Of a stretch of 64,000 nucleotides of DNA, positions 59,230 through 64,000 are shown piece by piece. A program made the position numbers and the translations under genes. Each line of letters begins with the position of its first letter. Position 1 is the stretch's first letter. A model generated the notes under the pieces. It ran no database searches and had not been told where the DNA came from. It was given only the letters and a program-made list of their open reading frames with translations. Source of the stretch: Colletotrichum lupini (lineage: Eukaryota; Ascomycota; Sordariomycetes; Glomerellales; Glomerellaceae); NCBI RefSeq assembly GCF_023278565.1, contig NC_064681.1, positions 2,542,001-2,606,000 of the forward strand, written 5' to 3'.

Positions 59230-59967
59230 TGAGCTGATGCCTATGAGAGCGAGGGTGGATGAATAGAGGACATTGACAATTCCCTGATGGCAGGGGTTGC
59301 TTCCTTTTCTTTTTTGTCAAGAGAGAATTGGTAGAGGTCGTCTTGATTGCGAGTTGTTAAGAGTGTGTGGCATCATTGCCGACTTTTCCTTGCTCGAGAA
59401 GAAGTACTCGGCGTGGTAGTGGGCGTGGAAATCATTGAAAAAGGAGTGGATTACTTTGTTGTTGCAGATACTACTTATACACTGATACCCTAAATTTCAG
59501 ATTGTTTTTTCCTTATTTTGGGCGGTGTTGTTGTATGACATGTCGTGATGACTTGATGATAAAATGGATAGAGACTTCAGTTTTGGTTGGCATTGATGAG
59601 TTTGCACACTGAAGCCGCGATTGCCTGACCTGTCGTTGTTCGCTCCTTAATTGAGCCTGATTGAATGACGGGTTGCAGTCTTTGCAGAGAGCTTTGGAGA
59701 CATCAGTAGAGGTGCGCGAAGCTCAAGTTGCGTCGAGATAAAGGGACCAACTACCCTTGATGCGAAGAGAAGAGGGCGTAAGGTAGTGATTGATGCATGC
59801 GCGGATCCCTCGGAATATGACACCACTAAAGGGGTACAGATTATAAGACAAAGGATACCGTTGTAGATGACACAGAAGGTAAACTTGATTGGAAAGGTGT
59901 TCTAAGATGAACACCATAAAAAAAAGTCAAAAGATTGATTACTCGCAATCTGTGTTCAGATTACCGA
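59230..59967. other. Spacer between dynein and tRNA genes
   Basis: 3' flank of the dynein heavy chain gene. I see no coding potential; near 59918-59932 it holds the Pol III terminator of the minus-strand tRNA. Confidence 0.6.
59918..59932 (-). terminator. RNA polymerase III terminator of tRNA-Arg
   Basis: Downstream of the tRNA on the minus strand come TTTT (59932-59929) and then eight T residues (59925-59918). Either can terminate Pol III; they lie about 36-50 nt after the tRNA 3' end. Confidence 0.65.
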
Positions 59968-60056
59968 CGACCAACCTGGGACTCGAACCCAGAATCTTCG
60001 GATGAGTTTGTATTCCTCATAGGAATCCGACGCCTTAGCCATTAGGCCAGCCGGCC
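59968..60056 (-). tRNA. tRNA-Arg(CCU) with 16-nt intron
   Basis: The 89-nt gene folds as a standard cloverleaf once a 16-nt intron is removed (73 nt mature). The acceptor stem GGCCGGC pairs with GTTGGTC using three G-U pairs, discriminator G. The D arm closes GCCT with AGGC, the anticodon stem TCGGA pairs with TCCGA, loop TTCCTAA with anticodon CCU (reads AGG, arginine). The intron follows A37, the canonical position for tRNA splicing endonuclease. The T arm is CTGGG-TTCGAGT-CCCAG. A box (TGGCCTAATGG) and B box (GGTTCGAGTCC) are intact. Confidence 0.93.
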
Positions 60057-60341
60057 TGCCAGGATCTTATTTTCTGTTGAAGCGAGGGGCGGAAGTCGGG
60101 GCCTATGTTTCGTGTCGTACGGTGAGGTGGGGGGTGTGCGTGCCGCTGTGTGGGCTTGCGGTTTAGTGGAGTGTCATGTCTGTCCCCCTGTCTGTCCTGT
60201 CCTTTGAGTCCGCTGTGCGCGGGGGGCCTGTTGTGGTGGGTGGGCTCAAAGAGGTGGAGCTTTTTGGTGTCCTTGTGTGTTGCTGGTGGGGTTGACCTGC
60301 TTTTTGGTTGTAGGGGTATGGAGGATCGTGTGGTTCAAAAG

Positions 60342-60376
60342 GAAGAAGAAGAAGAAGAAGAAGAAGAAGAAGAAGA
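60342..60376 (+). repeat. GAA trinucleotide repeat
   Basis: About 11 uninterrupted GAA units in non-coding DNA; purine-rich tract capable of triplex formation. Confidence 0.8.
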
Positions 60377-60982
60377 ACCCTACCTTAGCGCCCTGCGCGG
60401 ACGGGAAAGGAAGAAAAGGAAAAGAGAAGATGTACCATGTGGTAATGTAGTGTGCGGCGGGCTTAAGTGACTTCCTCAAGGCTGTTTGACATGAGGTGGT
60501 GTGGGAGAGGAATTGCGCGGGTAGGCACATGGACGAGCCGGCACATATTCATATTCCAAAGTGTGGACATAACAACCACATCCCATATTTTTGGGAAGGG
60601 AGTATCGTAACTTGATTGTATGTATACCTATGTGGCAGCGCTCCAGTAAAGGAAACAGACAGTTGGGGAAACGAGTTGGACTCGTCGATCGAGCAAAGCG
60701 AGAGCAAAAGTGGCAAGCGACCGCCTTGGGTCTTGATATTTACAACGTCATAGAACGAGAGCCTATAATACAGAATTACCTACACCTACACCGAGTCCCA
60801 TGACATAGCCTTCTACAAATACACTTTTTGCCATCTCTCTATCTAGGGAATCTCCTCATAGCCCCTTCAAACCGTGACGCCATAAATCTGCTTAACGTCA
60901 TCATCCTTCTCACCGGCCTTCTCCTCAGCCTTCTCAGCAGCCATCGCCTCACGCGTCTCCTCGGCCTTGCTCTCAGCCTCCC

Positions 60983-61014
60983 TCCCCCTCCTCCTCCTCC
61001 TCCTCCTCCTCCTC
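60983..61014 (+). repeat. TCC trinucleotide repeat
   Basis: About 10 CTC/TCC units just downstream of the stop codon of the phosphopantetheinyl transferase gene, possibly inside its 3' UTR. Confidence 0.75.
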
Positions 61015-61076
61015 TTTCTTCTCCTTCTTCTCAGCCCTCATCCTCACTATACTCGTTTCCCACAATTCGTCTTCCC

Positions 61077-61977
61077 TTACGCTTTAGCCCTGGCCTTCCA
61101 CGCCCGCCACGCCTTAAACTCCTCAAACTCCTCGTAGCTCACCTCGGCCTCCATAGCCGCCTCCGCCGCCTTCGCGCTCTCCTTCTCCTTCTCACCCTCG
61201 GTGTCGCGGGGACTGTCGCACTTCTTGCTCTCCTTGCGCTCCTCGGGCTGCTTGCGACTCGGGTAGCCTTCGCCCTCGGCCTCAAAGGCCAGACACACGG
61301 CCGTGGCGTAGTCTCCGTCGTGGCTGATGGATAACAGCGCCTCCTGCCCGGGTATCCCTTCGTGTATGCCGCGCACGATGGCGATGGGCGAGCCGCTTCC
61401 GTTGGGGGTTGATGCGGACGGTTCTGCCTCCTTGGCCTCGAGTTCTTCCGGCTCCTCGTCCTGCTTCTTGGGCTTCTCTTCTTGCTCCTTGGCCTTCTTC
61501 CGCTCCTCAATATCCTCCAGCTGCGCGGATTGCTTCCGGGCAATGGTGATGTCGTGCCATGTCAGGTTTCTCGTGGGGTGTGCTTTGAACGTCGCTTCCT
61601 TGGCTGCGAATCTATAATCATGGGGGGTTTGAAGACGTGAGCTTTCGCACACTCTCGCTCTCTCTCAATTGACCGGGAAGAGGGATGAACTCGGGAACGA
61701 AAGCTTACCTGCCAGCTAGGAAGCTAGCCTTCTTCCATAAAAGCGGGTTGCGCTTCTTCAACGCCTGGAAGTCGTCATCTTTGGAAATCTCGGACGGCGT
61801 CGCTGATGCGTCGGCCGACTTCAGGACGGCAGGGATCGCGAGGCGCTCATGCTTGGTGAGGATGCGACGGAGAAATCTGGATTCCTTGTCGCTGGCCAAA
61901 ATGCGGTAGATGCGGGAGATTTGACACAAGTCAGTCCCTAGTTGCAGAGGAAAAGGAAACCTCTTGGGCGGCAGCAT
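61077..61977 (-). CDS. AcpS-type 4'-phosphopantetheinyl transferase
   Basis: Transfers phosphopantetheine from CoA to a serine of an acyl carrier protein; the likely target is the mitochondrial ACP, as for yeast Ppt2. Two exons, 61709-61977 and 61077-61611, with a 99-bp intron, give 267 aa. The ATG at 61977 is used; the frame runs three codons further only via TTG. Motifs: LGTDLCQISRIYRIL with the Mg2+-binding D16, FAAKEATFKA from F91 with the invariant K94/E95 pair across the splice junction, and LLSISHDGDYATAVCLAFE in the C-terminal part. Bacterial AcpS is about 126 aa. The excess is a highly charged Lys/Glu-rich insert (about 115-155) between the core motifs and a charged C-terminal extension. 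No obvious mitochondrial presequence is seen. The insert is odd but the catalytic residues are intact. Confidence 0.85.
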
Positions 61978-62532
61978 GAGGAACAAGTTTGGGTATCAAA
62001 AAAAGGGTGTAGATCTTCAATTGGCATCCGTAAACTCAAGCTGCAACAATGACAATTGATAGATTCACTGCCAGGGGGTTCGAGGTACCTTAATCCGTTC
62101 CACCTTCAGCTCTAAGCTAAGGTAGGTAGATACCTCGCCACTACCTCAGGTAGCTCAGGTAAGGTACTTCAAGATAGTTCAAACCGATAAGAAAGCTCGA
62201 CAGCGATAACGATAACGATAAGACCATGGCTACGTCATTCCTCCCCGTCCTCTCTTCCCTAAGTCGAATGAAAACATGGGGAATTATTGTGCTGTCCTTC
62301 GCATGCATGGCCATTAAAAATGCCATGTACATTCCATACCGAAAACAGAACCAATTGTCGCAGCAACTTCAGAACGAAAACGGCTTTTTTGTCACCCATT
62401 ACTGTCATGGGCGGCTTCTAACCACACTTCAGCTCGAACTCCTCCTCTCGTGCAGTGAGGGGTGCTTCTGTCGCGAGAATACGCCATTGCGCAAACTTCG
62501 GTATCGAGCCTCCAATGCGAACATAATGACAT
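61978..62532. promoter_or_regulatory. Spacer upstream of the phosphopantetheinyl transferase
   Basis: Promoter of the minus-strand transferase and 3' flank of the next gene. Clusters of AGGTACCT/GGTAGGTA words lie at about 62083-62170, and three GATAAC units at 62205-62221. No gene seen. Confidence 0.5.
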
Positions 62533-63578
62533 TTACTGGTCATCGGCAAGAAGGGGAGCGCGCTCCGAGTCGGCAGTGCGGCTCCTCCACGGGTAGTCTT
62601 TGCCAGTCGCAGCCGGGTAGGCAATTACGAGAGTCGAGACGAACAGCACGGCCATGATGGTGAAAGCAAAGATCCACTGAAAGGCAATGACTTGGCGGCC
62701 GAACTGTGCAACGCCAATGGCGGCGGACAAGACGCTGAGAGAAAAGCCCATGGTGTAATCCTAAAGCATGATTAGCACGGAATTTCGGAGCATCGTAGGC
62801 GCAAATTCGCTCTTACCTTGTAGGTGACGATGAAGAAACCTCCGTAAACCAGAATGGACCAAATGAAGATGTTGCCAAAGATGCGAGCAACCAGGTTGTG
62901 GGGGTGGGGAACCATGATGGCGCCGTTCCAGTAGATAGCCACGAACGTCCACGCCAGAGGAGCGGAAACGACAGGCCAGTGGATGAAGCGAGGGTACGTG
63001 TTGTGGCGGAAGTAAAGAGACGACAGATTGGCGAAGTTGACGATCAGGATGAACTCAGCCCAGCCGAAGTGGGAGCGCACGAACAACATGACAAAGGCGA
63101 AGTGCAGAAGGTTGTTGAAGATGAAGTGCGATCCGACGCTGGCGGCGGCGTTGACATAATCGCTGTTGCTCGAGAAGAGGTGTCCGACGTAGCCGATTTG
63201 GAGGATGAAGAGAACGACCCTGGACCATGTTAGAAGTGCCACACACCTGAAAGGACGAGACGGAATTTACCAGTATATGTCGATGATTGTGGAGTTCAGA
63301 GTGAAGGCAGTGCGGTAGAGGTAGTTCTGGTCCCAAATTCTTTTCCGAATTGTGAAGCCATCGTGGGGCTCATTGACCGTGTAGTAGAGAGTGACGACGA
63401 AAGCCAAGAGCCAACTCAGAATAGTCAAGACCTTGTAGGTGGTGATGGAGGCGGCAGTATGAGACTCCTTCTTGGAGAAGGGGTTCACTAGAGAAAATGT
63501 CAGCACAAACGAATAGTTGCATACACCGAGGATGGACAGTAGCTTACGGGCGTGAATGCGCTCTGTTGCGGTAGGCAT
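62533..63578 (-). CDS. Polytopic membrane protein, DUF1774-like
   Basis: Four exons, 63548-63578, 63271-63487, 62817-63219 and 62533-62760, give 292 aa with consistent phases; introns are 60, 51 and 56 bp. The start at 63578 gives MPTATERIHA, which splices to LNPFSKKES. Hydrophobic segments predict about seven transmembrane helices: VLTILSWLLAFVVTLYYTV, a helix spanning the exon 2/3 junction ending VVLFILQIGYV, FNNLLHFAFVMLFV, FILIVNFANLSSLYF, APLAWTFVAIYWNGAIMV, IFGNIFIWSILVYGGFFIV and the C-terminal pair. The pattern YWNGAIMV...LVARIFGNIFIW and DYTMGFSLS matches my memory of the fungal DUF1774 family, of unknown function. The C-terminus (SERAPLLADDQ) carries an acidic dileucine-like vacuolar or endosomal sorting motif. 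Confidence 0.78.
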
Positions 63579-64000
63579 CTTGAAGGATGATGATGGTTTT
63601 CCGGTGTTGAATCCTCAGTGGCCACGCAATCTGCGGTACTTGCGAGTCTGGTGTTGCACAAAAAGTTGTTGATGGCAGCAGAAGCTTGGAAGTAGCAAAA
63701 AGGCATGAGTTGAGGAGGGCGGCGGTGGCTTATAAGCGAGGGACGCAGGAAGCAGGAAGCATGGGGTTGGTAGATGGGACGTTAAATCTGCGGGGAAAGC
63801 AGCTCGCCACAAGCACATTAGCGTGTAACGACTAACGCGGATGTAGACGGTAGACCTGAAGAGAGGTTCCTTCCTTGCTGCAGCGGTCCTCGTCCTCCAG
63901 GGCTGGCTATGGAGGCAGGAGGCATGAGGCATGAGGCAGGAGGATGGGGAGGAGGTACTGTTCCGGTCCCGACTGCGGGACCTCAATACCTAAGGTACCT
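63579..64000. promoter_or_regulatory. Upstream region of the DUF1774-like gene
   Basis: Putative promoter and leader of the minus-strand membrane-protein gene. It ends in ATACCTAAGGTACCT at the window edge, another copy of the dispersed GGTACCT-type word. No other gene visible. Confidence 0.5.

Larger units (their letters stand above)
60057..61076. other. Spacer with GAA and TCC microsatellites
   Basis: No gene seen. It contains a GAA repeat (60342-60376) and a TCC repeat (60983-61014), the latter in the 3' flank of the phosphopantetheinyl transferase gene. Confidence 0.55.

Noticed and set aside
1..64000. Search for CRISPR arrays, rRNA genes, operons and secondary-metabolite or immunity clusters
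   Set aside because: No regularly spaced repeats, rRNA sequence or biosynthetic backbone gene was found. The genome is eukaryotic, and the neighbouring genes are functionally unrelated.

Overview
The window reads as nuclear DNA of a filamentous ascomycete (Pezizomycotina, most likely Sordariomycetes). Genes are GC-rich and carry short GT-AG introns (about 50-360 bp). The set includes a fungal-length cytoplasmic dynein heavy chain, a HAL4/SAT4-type kinase, SVF1, an AA9 lytic polysaccharide monooxygenase and a divergent histone H4 variant. One very AT-rich island looks repeat-induced-point-mutated (RIP). I cannot name the species. Coding stretches are separated by long spacers rich in microsatellites and short dispersed motifs.

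Layout. 1-10 kb: AA9 LPMO with a hevein-like C-terminus (minus strand), a 6.4 kb spacer, then mitochondrial HSP10 (minus) with heat-shock elements in its promoter. 10-19 kb: HAL4/SAT4-like kinase (minus), then a 1.9 kb AT-rich transposon graveyard bounded by a 14-bp direct repeat. Inside it sits a 514-bp LTR-like element with an inverted copy of itself inserted in it. 18.7-25.3 kb: mitochondrial ribosomal protein uL11m (minus) and SVF1 (plus) share a 473-bp divergent promoter; next come a six-exon histone H4 variant (plus) and a membrane-anchored GNAT acetyltransferase (minus), arranged convergently. 25-35 kb: mostly non-coding, with one secreted Ser/Thr-rich protein (minus). 35.6-46 kb: a large C2H2 zinc-finger protein whose last finger is interrupted by an in-frame TGA in the readthrough context TGA-CTA-G, then a glutamine-rich FAR1/Mutator-type DNA-binding protein. 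46-59 kb: the complete dynein heavy chain (two exons, 4372 aa). 60-64 kb: intron-containing tRNA-Arg(CCU), an AcpS-type phosphopantetheinyl transferase and a DUF1774-like membrane protein.

The genes do not form a pathway cluster. This is ordinary mixed fungal gene order: mitochondrial proteostasis and translation (HSP10, uL11m, AcpS), ion homeostasis signalling (HAL4), sphingolipid and stress survival (SVF1), chromatin (H4 variant), transport (dynein) and secreted plant-polymer attack (AA9). The points most worth a second look are the stop-codon context in the zinc-finger gene, the self-nested element, the H4 variant, the FAR1-domain glutamine-rich protein and the ATG-only first coding exon of HSP10. 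All exon structures were deduced by hand from splice signals, reading phase and family conservation. No database search was run.
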